Part shown: positions 35,022 to 44,130 of the stretch, piece by piece
How positions within the stretch are numbered: the stretch's first letter is position 1
Layout: every line of letters begins with the position of its first letter
Program-made: the position numbers and the translations under genes
Notes under the pieces: generated by a model
Seen by the model: the letters and a program-made list of their open reading frames with translations, nothing else
Told to the model about the DNA's origin: nothing
The model's database searches: none
NCBI GenBank assembly: GCA_963756575.1
Contig: CAVWOM010000016.1
Coordinates: 372,001 to 436,000, forward strand
Length of the DNA: 64,000 bases
Direction of reading: 5' to 3'
Source: Palsa-504 sp963756575
Lineage (GTDB): Bacteria > Actinomycetota > Actinomycetes > Streptosporangiales > Streptosporangiaceae

Positions 35022-35300
35022 CTAGGACCATGGGCGGCTGCTTCGCGGGGTCGGCTGGACTTGAGGATGCCGCGAAGCCAGGTGCCGGATCGCCTGCACT
35101 TCCCGCAAGAAGGCCTCGGAGTACTCTCCGCGCCTGGCGTCGATGTCGGCTATGACACGGGCTAGTGTCTCCGACGGGGACTCGCCGTAATCGTCCGGCT
35201 CGTCCCATTCTTCGTCGTAGTCCTCGTCGTCGTCACGGTAATCGGCAGGGAGGAGGCCGTGGTCGCGCAGGTCCCACTCGACGTCATTAGGTTCGGACAT
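35022..35300 (-). CDS. Acidic hypothetical protein
   Basis: 92 residues from ATG 35300, supported by GGAG at 8 nt. The centre is strikingly acidic (ADYRDDDEDYDEEWDEPDDY), followed by a helical ETLARVIADIDARRGEYSEA region. No family recognised. The frame is open upstream to 35366, but the ribosome-binding site and composition favour the shorter form. Confidence 0.5.
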   Translation of the reverse strand: MSEPNDVEWDLRDHGLLPADYRDDDEDYDEEWDEPDDYGESPSETLARVIADIDARRGEYSEAFLREVQAIRHLASRHPQVQPTPRSSRPWS

Positions 35301-35393
35301 GAAGCCACTCCGTTCGGCTGAATCGAATTTCAATTCACCTTGGAGGGTAACGGCCGTCAGTGTCATTACGGCGGCGAGCTGGGTCAGGCCAGG

Positions 35394-36299
35394 TCAGGTG
35401 CTGGCGGGGTGCCAGACGGTCTTGGTTTCCAGGTAGGTGAGCATGCGGTTCAGGCTGGGGGCGGCGGACCAGTCTTCCTCGGCGCCGTCGTCAGCCGGGG
35501 GGCGGACGACCCGCTTGAGGTTGTCGGCCGCGGCGGCGGCCAGGTCGGTGGCGAGGCCGGCCGGGGCACCGGTCAGGTCGATGGCGTTGACGTCCATGTG
35601 CGACGCCAGCCAGGGCGCGACCTCGGCGGTGCGGCCGGTCAGCACGTTGATCACGCCGCCGGGGACGTCGGAGGTCGCGAGCACCTCGGACAGCGACACG
35701 GCGGGCAGCGGGCAGCGCTCGCTGGCCAGCGCCACCACCGTGTTGCCGCTGACCACCGCGGGCGCGATCACCGAGACGAACCCGAGCAGGCTCGACGCCT
35801 GCGGCGCGATCACCGCCACCACGCCGGCCGGCTCGGGCAGCGAGAAGTTGAAGTAGGGCCCGGCGACCGGGTTGGACGCGCCGCGGACCTGGGCGATCTT
35901 GTCGGACCAGCCGGCGTACCAGACCCAGCGGTCGATCGCCTCGTCCACGGCCGCCTCGGCCCGCCGGGCGTTCAGCCCTTCGGCGGCCCGGACCTCGGCG
36001 GTGAACTGCGCGCGGCGGCCCTCGAGCAGCTCGGCCACCCGGTACAGGACCTGCCCGCGGTTGTAAGCGGTAGCGCCCGACCAGCCGGCGAACGCCTTGC
36101 GCGCCGCCCCGACCGCGTCCCGCGCGTCCTTGCGTGAGGCCAGGGCCGCGTTGGCGCCGAAACCGCCCGTGTGGTCGGTCACCACGTAGGACCTTCCGCT
36201 CTCCGAACGGGGGAAGGCCCCGCCGATGTACAGCTTGTACGTCTTGCGCACGGCGATGCGGCCAGCCGTGTTGTGATTAGCCGCGGCGGTGTCAGACAT
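35394..36299 (-). CDS. Truncated aldehyde dehydrogenase-like protein lacking the catalytic half
   Basis: 301 residues versus about 480 for the family. The NAD-binding half is present: LYIGGAFPRSESGRSY, the Rossmann region PAGVVAVIAPQ and VSGNTVVALASE, and DVPGGVINVLTG. The general-base LELGG motif and the nucleophilic Cys segment are absent, and a short unrelated tail follows. It overlaps the full-length dehydrogenase gene by 8 bp and ends the deoC operon. Streptomycetes appear to have a comparable deoC-ALDH-ALDH run. It is probably a non-catalytic partner subunit (inference), not random decay. Confidence 0.8.
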   Translation of the reverse strand: MSDTAAANHNTAGRIAVRKTYKLYIGGAFPRSESGRSYVVTDHTGGFGANAALASRKDARDAVGAARKAFAGWSGATAYNRGQVLYRVAELLEGRRAQFTAEVRAAEGLNARRAEAAVDEAIDRWVWYAGWSDKIAQVRGASNPVAGPYFNFSLPEPAGVVAVIAPQASSLLGFVSVIAPAVVSGNTVVALASERCPLPAVSLSEVLATSDVPGGVINVLTGRTAEVAPWLASHMDVNAIDLTGAPAGLATDLAAAAADNLKRVVRPPADDGAEEDWSAAPSLNRMLTYLETKTVWHPAST

Positions 36300-37728
36300 C
36301 GAGGTAAGCCTCCAGCCCCTGCCGGCCGCCTTCCCGGCCGTAGCCGGATTCCTTGTAGCCCCCGAACGGGGACGCCGGGTCGAACTTGTTGAACGTGTTC
36401 GCCCACACCACGCCGGCCCGCAGCTTGGCGGCCATGTGCAAGATCAGCGACCCCTTCTCGGTCCAGACCCCGGCCGACAGGCCGTACGGCGTGTTGTTGG
36501 CCTTCTCCAGCGCCTCGGCGGGCGTCCGGAACGTCAGCACGGACAGCACCGGGCCGAAGATCTCCTCGCGGGCGATGCGGTGCGCCTGGGAGACCCCGGT
36601 GAACACCGTGGGCGGGAACCAGAAGCCCTTCACCGGCAGCTCGCACGGCGGCGACCAGCGCTCCGCCCCTTCCGCCTCGCCGGCCTCGGACAGCTCGCGG
36701 ATCTTGGCCAGCTGGGCGGCCGAGTTGATGGCGCCCACGTCGGTGTTCTTGTCCAGCGGGTCACCGAGCCGCAGGGTAGCCAGCCGCCGCCGCAGCGAGG
36801 CCAGCACCTCGTCGTAGACCGATTCCTGGACCAGCAGCCGCGAGCCGGCGCAGCAGACGTGCCCCTGGTTGAAGAAGATGCCGTTCACGATGCCCTCGAC
36901 GGCCTGGTCGACGGCGGCGTCCTCGAACACGATGTTGGCGGCCTTGCCGCCCAGCTCGAGGGTCACCTTCTTGCGGGTGGGGGCGCAGGCCCGGGCGATC
37001 TCCTTGCCCACCTCGGTGGAGCCGGTGAACGCCACCTTGTCGATGCCCGGGTGGGTGACCAGCGCGCGGCCGGTCTCCCCCGCCCCGGTGACGATGTTGA
37101 CCACGCCCGGCGGCAGGTCGGCCTGCTGGCAGATCTCGGCGAAGGCCAGCGCGGTCAGCGGCGTGGTCTCGGCGGGCTTCAGCACCACCGTGTTGCCGCA
37201 GGCCAGCGCGGGGGCGATCTTCCAGGCCAGCATCAGCAGGGGGAAGTTCCACGGGATGACCTGGCCGGCCACCCCGAGCGGCCGCGGCGCCGGCCCGTAC
37301 CCGGCGTAGTCCAGCTTGTCGGCCCACCCGGCGTGGTAGAAGAAATGCGCCGCGACCAGCGGGATGTCGACGTCACGGGACTCGCGGATGGGCTTGCCGT
37401 TGTCGAGCGACTCCAGGACGGCGAGTTCCCTGGCCTTCTCCTGGATGATCCGGGCGATCCGGAACAGGTACTTGGCCCGTTCCCGGCCCGGCATGACCGA
37501 CCAGGTCCTCTCGTAGGCCTGGCGGGCGGCGGTCACCGCGCGGTCGACGTCGGCGGGTCCCGCCTCGGCCACCTCGGCCAGCACCTCCTCGGTGGCCGGG
37601 GAGATGGTCTTGAACGCGTGGCCGTCCTTGGCCGGGCCGAACTCGCCGTCGATGAAGAGCCCGTAGGACTCGCGCAGCGAGACGATCGACCGCGACTCGG
37701 GCGCCGGGGCGTACTCGAATTTGGCCAT
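36292..37728 (-). CDS. Aldehyde dehydrogenase
   Basis: 478 residues, NAD(P)-dependent. Cofactor/oxyanion Asn in GQVIPWNFPLLMLAWK, NAD motif FTGSTEVGKEI, general-base Glu in LELGGKAANIVFED, nucleophile Cys in FFNQGHVCCAGSRLLV, and C-terminal SPFGGYKESGYGREGG. ATG 37728 starts 2 bp after the deoC stop, so the far longer open frame upstream is not used. In a deoxyribose operon it would oxidise acetaldehyde released by DeoC (inference). Confidence 0.92.
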   Translation of the reverse strand: MAKFEYAPAPESRSIVSLRESYGLFIDGEFGPAKDGHAFKTISPATEEVLAEVAEAGPADVDRAVTAARQAYERTWSVMPGRERAKYLFRIARIIQEKARELAVLESLDNGKPIRESRDVDIPLVAAHFFYHAGWADKLDYAGYGPAPRPLGVAGQVIPWNFPLLMLAWKIAPALACGNTVVLKPAETTPLTALAFAEICQQADLPPGVVNIVTGAGETGRALVTHPGIDKVAFTGSTEVGKEIARACAPTRKKVTLELGGKAANIVFEDAAVDQAVEGIVNGIFFNQGHVCCAGSRLLVQESVYDEVLASLRRRLATLRLGDPLDKNTDVGAINSAAQLAKIRELSEAGEAEGAERWSPPCELPVKGFWFPPTVFTGVSQAHRIAREEIFGPVLSVLTFRTPAEALEKANNTPYGLSAGVWTEKGSLILHMAAKLRAGVVWANTFNKFDPASPFGGYKESGYGREGGRQGLEAYLDV

Positions 37729-37730
37729 GG

Positions 37731-38676
37731 TCAGTCCAGGGTGAAGTAGTCGGGGCCTTCGTAGCGGCCGGTGGTCAGCTTGGTCCGCTGCATGAGCAGG
37801 TCGTTCAGCAGGCTGGAGGCGCCGAACCTGAACCAGTCCGGATCCAGCCAGTCCTCCCCCGCCGTCTCGTTGACCAGGACCAGGTAGCGCAGGGCGTCCT
37901 TGGCGGTGCGGATGCCGCCGGCCGGCTTGACGCCGACCTGGCGCCCGTGGGTCTCGCGGAAGTCGCGCACGGCCTCCAGCATGACCAGGGTCACCGGCAA
38001 GGTGGCGGCCGGGGTGACCTTGCCGGTCGAGGTCTTGATGAAGTCGGCGCCGGCCAGCATGGCCAGCCAGGACGCGCGCCGCACGTTGTCCAGCGTGACC
38101 AGCTCGCCGGTCTCCAGGATCACCTTGAGATGCGCCGCGCCGCACGCGTCCTTGACCGCGGTGATCTCGTCGAAGACCTGGAGGTACTGGCCGGCCAGGA
38201 AGGCGCCGCGGTCGATCACCATGTCGACCTCGTCGGCGCCCGCGGCGACGGCGTACTTCACGTCCGCCAGCTTGACGTCCAGGCTGGTCCGGCCGCTGGG
38301 GAACGCGGTGGCCACGCTGGCGACGTGGATCCCGGTGCCCTTGAGCTCCGCCGCCGCGACGTGGGCCAGGTCCGGGTACACGCAGATCGCGGCGACCATG
38401 GGCGTGGTCGGGTCGGCGGGGTCGGGGCGCCTGGCCTTGGCGCACAGCGCGCGGACCTTGCCCGGCGTGTCCTGGCCCTCCAGCGTGGTCAGGTCGATCA
38501 TCGAGATGGCGGCGTCCAGCGCCCACCGCTTGGCCGTGGTCTTGATCGACCGGCTGGCCAGCATGGTCGCGCGGGCCTCGGCCCCGAACCCGGTCCACGC
38601 CGGGCAGCCCGTGCAGGAACCCTCGCAGCGAAGCCTGTGACCAGGTGACGCTCTGGGCGTCGGCTGGTGCGCTCAT
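37731..38676 (-). CDS. deoC: Deoxyribose-phosphate aldolase, N-terminal frameshift
   Basis: The main frame (from ATG 38564, 277 residues) contains the class I aldolase: Schiff-base Lys in DFIKTSTGKVTPAATLP, proton-relay Lys in VGVKPAGGIRTAKDALRYL, and EVDMVIDRGAFLAG. The natural N-terminus (MSAPADAQSVTWSQASLRGF, then LHGLPGVDRV) begins at ATG 38676 with a GGGAG site, but lies in another frame. Removing one A from AA at 38587-38588 joins them into about 314 residues. It cleaves 2-deoxyribose 5-phosphate to glyceraldehyde 3-phosphate and acetaldehyde. The short form lacks a first helix, so function is uncertain if the indel is real. Confidence 0.85.
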
Positions 38677-38743
38677 GGCGGCTCCCTTCCTCAAGGACAT
38701 TCTTACCCGGCGGAATGTCAGTACCGGAAACCACAATGCCCTG

Positions 38744-39493
38744 ATGGAGCTCAACGACAAGATCGCCCTGGTGACCGGGGCGGCGGACGGGATAGGCGCG
38801 GGGATCGCCGGACGGCTCGCGGCCGAGGGCATGGGTGTGGTGATCGCTGACCCGGACGAGAGGACGGGCCGGGATACGGCGGCGCGGATCGGAGGGACGT
38901 TCGTCGCGGCGGACATGGCGACGGAGGCCGGCGTGCGGGCGGCCATCGAGGCGGCCCAGGCCGTGGGCCCGGTCGGGGTGCTGGTCAACAACGCCGGGGG
39001 CATCGAGGATCCGTGCTTTCCCGCGGCGGCCCAGGCGAAGTGGGAGCGCACCCTGGACCTGAACCTGCGCGCGGTCATGCTGGCCACCCAGCTCGTCCTG
39101 CCCGCGATGGCCGGACGGGGCGGCGGCGCGGTGATCAACATCGCCTCGACCGCGGGCCTGGGCACGGCGAGCCACCGCGCGCCCGAGTACGCGGTGGCCA
39201 AGGCCGGCGTGATCAGGTTCACGGCCTGCCTGGCGCCGCTGCGGGACACGACGGGGGTGCGGGTCAACTGCATCTGCCCGGGCCTGGTGGACACGCCGTC
39301 CTCGCGCCGGTCGCGGGCCCGGATGACACCGGCCGAGCTCGCGGCGCTGCCCCCGGTGCTGACCCCGGCCGACATCGCCGCGGCGGCGATGACGTTCCTG
39401 GCCGACGACAGCCTGGCCGGGCGGATCATGCTGTGCCGCCAGGGAGGTGAGCCGCCCCGGTTGCTGCCGGTCACCGACGGGCAGCAGCCGTAA
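38744..39493 (+). CDS. Short-chain dehydrogenase/reductase
   Basis: 249 residues, Rossmann fold. Cofactor motif TGAADGIGAGIA, NNAGG, catalytic Ser in NIASTAGLG, and Tyr-x3-Lys in EYAVAKAGV. Acidic residues after beta-2 (IADPDERTG) indicate NAD(H). ATG 38744 is chosen by family N-terminus (ELNDKIALVTG). No clear ribosome-binding site precedes it, so leaderless translation is possible. Divergent from deoC, tail-to-tail with the amidase. Confidence 0.87.
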   Translation: MELNDKIALVTGAADGIGAGIAGRLAAEGMGVVIADPDERTGRDTAARIGGTFVAADMATEAGVRAAIEAAQAVGPVGVLVNNAGGIEDPCFPAAAQAKWERTLDLNLRAVMLATQLVLPAMAGRGGGAVINIASTAGLGTASHRAPEYAVAKAGVIRFTACLAPLRDTTGVRVNCICPGLVDTPSSRRSRARMTPAELAALPPVLTPADIAAAAMTFLADDSLAGRIMLCRQGGEPPRLLPVTDGQQP

Positions 39494-40600
39494 GCGGAGC
39501 GCGGCCTCGATGACGTAGCCGAGGGCGATGAGCTGCTCCTCGCCGCCGGGCGGGCCGATGAGCTGGAGGGAGGCGGGCAGGCCGGCCGGGCCGCCGGGCA
39601 CCGGCAGGACCAGCGCGGGCAGGCCGGCCAGGTTGGCGGGCATGGTCAGTACGGTGGTGGACATGTGCTCGCCGATCAGCGGCGGCGCGCCGATCAGGGC
39701 GGGCAGGGCCAGGACGGGGTGGCGGGCCAGGGCGGCGCTGAACCACTCGCGCAGCTCCTGCCGGACCCGGTTCGCTTCGGCCGCTTCCTCGCTGGTGATC
39801 TTGGCTGCCCCCTCCATGTTGCGCCTGATGTCCGGGGTGAGCCGGTCCAGGTGCGCGAGCAGGTGCGCGTTGGCCGGGTAGGCCTCGACGTCGATGGTGA
39901 CGGAGCCGGCCTGGACGACGGCCTTGAAGTCGAACCCGGGCACGTCGGTGACCTGCAGGCCTGCCAGCGCCGCGTCGATGGCCGCGTCGGTCGCGTTATC
40001 CACCTCGACGTCGGGCGGCGTCCGGATGCGCCCGACCCGCGACGGCGGGTCGGCGGAGGCGCCGGCGAAGCCGGGGTCGATCAGCCGCAGGCCGAGCTCC
40101 ACCGCGGCCACGTCGGCGCCGAGCGGGCCCACCGTGTCCAGGGAGGGAGCCAGCGGGTAGACGCCGTCGAGGGGTACCCGGCCCCAGGTGGTCTTCAGGC
40201 CGGCGATCCCGCAGCAGGCCGCCGGGATCCGCACCGAACCGCCGGTATCGGTGCCGAGGGCCACGTCCGCCTCCCCCGTCGCGACCGCCACCGCCGAGCC
40301 GCTCGAGGACCCGCCGGGTATCCGCCGGGCGTCCAGCGGGTTCGGCGGGGTGCCCAGCCACGGGTTGATCCCGCTGGCCGACCAGCACAGCTCGGTCAGG
40401 CTGGTCTTGCCGACGATCCGCGCCCCGGCTCGCCGGGCCGCCGCCACCACGGGCGCGTCCCGGCCGGCCGGGGCCGCCTGCTCCGCGATCGCCTGGCAGC
40501 CGGCCGTCGTAGGCAGGCCCTCGACGTCGATGCAGTCCTTGACGGCCAGGCGCGGCCCGTCGCCGGGCGCGTCCAGCCGCACCACCCAGATGGAGTCCAT
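39471..40600 (-). CDS. Amidase signature-family hydrolase (probable 3' frameshift)
   Basis: Ser-cisSer-Lys triad is visible: Lys in LAVKDCIDVEGLPTT, cis-Ser in RIPGGSSSGSAVAVATGE, nucleophile Ser in GTDTGGSVRIPAACCGIAG. The usual C-terminal LPALVLPVPGGPAGLPASLQ and IGPPGGEEQLIALGYVIEAA are intact. After that point the frame remains open to 38498, antisense through the SDR gene, which is not credible. The neighbouring frame stops at 39471, so a missing base near 39490 is likely, giving about 376 residues. Hydrolyses an amide or carbamate; substrate unknown. Confidence 0.78.
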
Positions 40601-40683
40601 GGTGGTTAATTGTCACGGAAGCTTTGCCTGGAAGTCACGGCGGCTGCGATGCCCGGATCGGTTGGTATCGCACCGTGTGACCA

Positions 40684-40997
40684 TGAGGGTCGCGATCATC
40701 ACCGAATCGTTCCCGCCCGACGTCAACGGCGTCGCCCACACCGTCCTGCGCGTCGCCGAGCTCCTCGTCCGTTACGGGCACCACCCGCTGGTCATCGCTC
40801 CCCAGCCGGCCCGGAAAAGCGGCCGAACAGGAGGGCTCCCTTTCCTTCCCGGTGGTGCGGGTGCCCGCCGCACCGTTGCCCGGGTACCCGGGCTTCCGGC
40901 TGGGGCTGCCCAGCCGGGGAGTCCGGGCCGCGCAGGTGCTGACCATGCGGCTGCCCGACCCGGGCCAGATGTTCGGCCTGCCCGGCGCGCTGGCCCG
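40684..40997 (+). pseudogene. GT4 glycosyltransferase N-terminal fragment
   Basis: Starts MRVAIITESFPPDVNGVAHT, then VLRVAELLVRYGHHPLVIAP, a textbook GT4 (mannosyltransferase/PimB-like) N-terminus. The frame breaks at AAAA 40815-40818. Deleting one A restores ARKAAEQEGSLSFPVVRVPA, continuing GYPGFRLGLPSRG. Family identity then stops at about residue 80-100, where GT4 enzymes need about 380 residues. So both a frameshift and a 3' truncation are present. Following sequence belongs to something else. Confidence 0.7.
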
Positions 40998-41287
40998 CCC
41001 GCTGGATGGCCACCAAGGGCACCGCCTGGCTGTTCCGGCGGTCCCGGGACCTGGTTCCGGCGCTGGCGGGGCTGGCGGTGCGGGAGTGGCTAGGGCTCGG
41101 CGACCAGGACCCCGAGCCGGAAGGCGCTCCCCTGGAGCCCGTCAACCTGAACGCGTTAAGCAGACGTTCAGGAAACTTAGAGCTTTACGAGTGGTTGCCC
41201 TTGGCTCGCCTCAAGGTGCGGAACCGATTATCAAAACGTAACGAAAGGACGAAGCCGCACGACGGCAGTGAGTTGAGGGCGAGACCG
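40998..41287 (+). other. Stretch between the GT4 fragment and the HtrA gene
   Basis: In the frame of the downstream protease, codons from about 41006 give an ordered-looking segment (GTAWLFRRSRDLVPALAGLA, then VREWLGLGDQDPEPE) that is open into the protease gene and may be the end of a lost gene. I cannot assign it. From about 41160 an AT-rich region (GTTCAGGAAACTTAGAGC and onward to 41260) looks like the protease promoter region. No ribosomal or transfer RNA seen. Confidence 0.4.
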
Positions 41288-42571
41288 ATGAGCCAGACCT
41301 ACGACCCGAACTACCCCGGACACGGGCAGGGCTACACGGCCGGACCTGGTTTTCCCGGCGGGGCCGGATACCCCGGCGGATACCAGGGAGCGGGTTTTGC
41401 CAGCGAGCCGCCGCCCCCGCCGCGGCGTGGCCACAAGCGCGGCTTGATCATCACCGGCGCGGTCGCGCTGGCCGCGGGGGCCGCCGCGGGCGGGTTGATC
41501 GGCAGCATGAACAAGAGCGTGGTGGGCACGGCCACCGCCACCTCGAACACGGTGCTGAGCGCCAGCCAGATTGCGCAGCGGGTCGACCCGGCCCTGGTGG
41601 ACGTCGTGGCCACCGACGGCGACGAGCAGGCGACCTCGGCCGGCACCGGCATCGTGCTGACCGCCAACGGCGAGATCCTCACCAACAACCACGTGATCCG
41701 GGGGGCCACCTCGATCAAGGTCACCGACGTCGGCAACGGGAAGACCTACACCGCGACCATCGTGGGCTACGACGCCAGCGACGACGTGGCCGTGATCCAG
41801 CTGAAGAACGCGTCCGGCCTCACCGTCGCCAGCCTGGGCGACTCCTCCTCGGTGCAGACCGGCGACACGGTGACCGCGCTGGGCAACGCGGGCGGCAAGG
41901 GCGGCACCCCGTCGGTCGCCGGCGGCTCGGTCACCGCCCTGGGCCAGTCCATCACCGCCTCGGATGAGGGGTCGGGTGTCAGCGAGCAGCTGACCGGGCT
42001 GATCGAGACCAACGCGGACATCCAGGCCGGTGACTCGGGCGGCGCGCTGGTCAACGCGCACGGCCAGGTGGTCGGCATGAACACCGCGGCCTCGACCGGC
42101 TCCGGCTTCCAGTTCCAGGGCCAGTCCCAGTCCCAGGGCAGCCAGGAGCAGGCTTACGCCATCCCGATCAACTCGGCGCTGACCATCGCCAAGCAGATCG
42201 AGGGCGGCAACGCCTCCTCGACGGTCCACATCGGCGCCACCGCCTTCCTCGGCATCGAGACCTCGGGCAGCGACTCCGGCAGCGGCTCGTCCGGCTTCGG
42301 CGGCGCTGGCGGCTTCGGCGGCCAGGGCACGGGCTCGAGCACCGGGGTGACCATCGCCGGCGCCCTGTCCGGCTCCCCGGCGGCCGCGGCCGGCCTGACC
42401 CAGGGCGACACGATCACCTCGGTCGGCGGCCAGTCGGTCTCCTCGGCCGGCGACATCACCCAGATCCTGGTCAAGTACCACCCGGGCGACAAGATCTCGG
42501 TCAGCTGGCAGGACGCGTCCGGCCAGTCGCACACCACGACCGTGACCCTGACCTCCGGCCCGGCCGCCTAG
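41288..42571 (+). CDS. HtrA/DegP-like membrane-anchored serine protease with PDZ domain
   Basis: 427 residues. Cytoplasmic Gly/Pro/Tyr-rich N-terminus (about 1-45), one membrane span (RGLIITGAVALAAGAAAGGL), then a trypsin-like domain. The triad is His in ILTNNHVIRG, Asp in GYDASDDVAVIQL and Ser in AGDSGGALVNAHG. A Gly/Ser linker leads to a C-terminal PDZ domain (ALSGSPAAAAGLTQGDTITS). Extracytoplasmic quality-control protease. ATG 41288 is the family-like start. Followed by two hairpins. Confidence 0.9.
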   Translation: MSQTYDPNYPGHGQGYTAGPGFPGGAGYPGGYQGAGFASEPPPPPRRGHKRGLIITGAVALAAGAAAGGLIGSMNKSVVGTATATSNTVLSASQIAQRVDPALVDVVATDGDEQATSAGTGIVLTANGEILTNNHVIRGATSIKVTDVGNGKTYTATIVGYDASDDVAVIQLKNASGLTVASLGDSSSVQTGDTVTALGNAGGKGGTPSVAGGSVTALGQSITASDEGSGVSEQLTGLIETNADIQAGDSGGALVNAHGQVVGMNTAASTGSGFQFQGQSQSQGSQEQAYAIPINSALTIAKQIEGGNASSTVHIGATAFLGIETSGSDSGSGSSGFGGAGGFGGQGTGSSTGVTIAGALSGSPAAAAGLTQGDTITSVGGQSVSSAGDITQILVKYHPGDKISVSWQDASGQSHTTTVTLTSGPAA

Positions 42572-42607
42572 CGGCGGACAGGGGCGGCTATCCCTGCTAG
42601 CCGCCCC

Positions 42608-42690
42608 GGTGCTGGCCAGGACCGCGCACCGGTCCCCCCGTTGGCCAGCACCGCACCCAGTGATCCCCGGCTGCGCCCGGGGATCACTGG
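42608..42690. terminator. Two consecutive hairpins after the HtrA gene
   Basis: First: GGTGCTGGCCA (42608-42618) with TGGCCAGCACC (42642-42652), perfect 11-bp arms. Second: CCAGTGATCCCCGG (42657-42670) with CCGGGGATCACTGG (42677-42690), perfect 14-bp arms around 6 nt. The second is a compact, strong stem and the better terminator candidate. Confidence 0.75.
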
Positions 42691-42744
42691 TGTCGTCGTC
42701 ATTTCGGCCGTCCCCTGAGAGGATGGGCCGGGGAGGATGAACCG

Positions 42745-43734
42745 ATGCGCGCAGCCAGACTCCACGCGGTGGGCGACCTGCGGGTCGCGGACGAGCCCGA
42801 GCCGGCGGCAGGCCAGCCCGGCATGAGCCTGGTGCGGGTCACCGCGGTCGGCATCTGCGGCTCCGACCTGCACTGGTGGGACGAGGGCGCGATCGGCGAC
42901 GCCCGGCTGAGCCACCCGCTCGTGCTCGGTCACGAGGGCGCGGGGGTGATCGCCGACGGGCCGCGGCGCGGCGAGCGGGTGGCCATCGACCCGGCCATCC
43001 CGGACGAGACCTGCCGGGCCTGCCGGGACGGCTACCGCAACCTGTGCTACCACATCAAGTTCTCCGGCCACGGCGACACCGACGGCATGCTGCGCGAGGT
43101 CATGGCCTGGCCCTCGCACCTGCTGCACCCGCTGCCCGACACGGTCTCCGACGCCGACGGCGCCGTGCTCGAGCCGCTCGGGGTGGCGATCCACTCGGTG
43201 GACCTGGGCCACCTGCCGCTGGCCGGCACCGCCTCGGTGATCGGCTGCGGTCCGATCGGGTTGCTGCTGATCCAGCTGCTGAAGCTGGCCGGGGCCCGTT
43301 CGGTCCTGGCCGTCGAGCCGCTGGCCCACCGTCGGGAAGCGGCCGAACGGGCGGGCGCTGACGTGGTCGCCGACCCCTCCGCGAGCGTCGCCGAGGCGGG
43401 CGTGGACGTGGCGTTCGAGGCGGCCGGCAACGACGAGGGCGTCGCGCTGGCCATGGCCTGCGTCCGGCCGGGCGGGCGGGTGGTGCTGGCCGGGATCCCG
43501 GGCGACGACGCCATCCGTTTCGGGGCCTCGCTCGCGCGGCGCAAGGGGCTGACGATCGCGATGGTGCGGCGGATGAACGAGGTGTACCCGCGCGCGATCA
43601 GCCTGGCCGAGCGCAAGGCGGTGGACCTCGGCTCGGTGGTGACGAGCCGGTCCGGGCTGGGCGAGGTCGCGGCGGCGTTCGGGGCCGCGGCCCGGCGCAC
43701 CGGGCTCAAGGCGGTCATCGAACCGCAGCGATAG
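42745..43734 (+). CDS. Zinc-type medium-chain dehydrogenase, polyol/L-idonate dehydrogenase-like
   Basis: 329 residues. Catalytic-zinc ligands: Cys in VGICGSDLHWW, His/Glu in LVLGHEGAGVI. The structural-zinc loop has only three of four Cys (ETCRACRDGYRNLC), so structural zinc may be weak. The nucleotide motif is VIGCGPIGLLLIQLLKLAG. The nearest subfamily by motif is sorbitol/L-idonate dehydrogenase. It may serve sugar catabolism like other genes in the window, but no operon link exists. Confidence 0.85.
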   Translation: MRAARLHAVGDLRVADEPEPAAGQPGMSLVRVTAVGICGSDLHWWDEGAIGDARLSHPLVLGHEGAGVIADGPRRGERVAIDPAIPDETCRACRDGYRNLCYHIKFSGHGDTDGMLREVMAWPSHLLHPLPDTVSDADGAVLEPLGVAIHSVDLGHLPLAGTASVIGCGPIGLLLIQLLKLAGARSVLAVEPLAHRREAAERAGADVVADPSASVAEAGVDVAFEAAGNDEGVALAMACVRPGGRVVLAGIPGDDAIRFGASLARRKGLTIAMVRRMNEVYPRAISLAERKAVDLGSVVTSRSGLGEVAAAFGAAARRTGLKAVIEPQR

Positions 43735-43743
43735 GGTGGGCGG

Positions 43744-44130
43744 ATGCGCTCGGGGTGGCTGGCGGTGGTGCTGGACTGCTGCTGCGTGCTGCTCTTCGTC
43801 GTCATCGGGCGGGCCAGCCACACCAAGGGCGAGAGCCTGGCCGGCATCGCCTCGACGGCGTGGCCGTTCCTGACCGGGCTGGCGAGCGGCTGGCTGGCCG
43901 CGCGGGCCTGGCGGCACCCGGGCTCGCTGTGGCCGGCCGGGGCGAGCGCCTGGCTCGGCACGGTGGCCCTGGGCATGGTGCTGCGAGTGGTGTCAGGACA
44001 GGGGATCGCCGCCTCGTTCGTTCTGGTCGCCTTGATTTTTCTGGGGCTTTTCCTGCTCGGCTGGCGGGCGCTGGCCCGGCTCTGGCTGGCCCGGCTGCGG
44101 CCGGCCCGGCTGGCGGCTAGGCGGCGTTAG
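43744..44130 (+). CDS. DUF3054 membrane protein
   Basis: 128 residues with four membrane spans, starting LDCCCVLLFVVIGRASHTKG, which with TAWPFLTGLASGWLA and GTVALGMVLRVVSGQGIAASF is typical of DUF3054. Function unknown. It begins 9 bp after the dehydrogenase stop and overlaps the convergent isochorismatase-like gene by 14 bp. Confidence 0.87.
   Translation: MRSGWLAVVLDCCCVLLFVVIGRASHTKGESLAGIASTAWPFLTGLASGWLAARAWRHPGSLWPAGASAWLGTVALGMVLRVVSGQGIAASFVLVALIFLGLFLLGWRALARLWLARLRPARLAARRR

Noticed and set aside
37729..39474. N-terminal extension of the aldehyde dehydrogenase frame up to 39474
   Set aside because: The extension covers deoC in another frame and runs antisense to the SDR. ATG 37728 directly follows the deoC stop and matches the family N-terminus.
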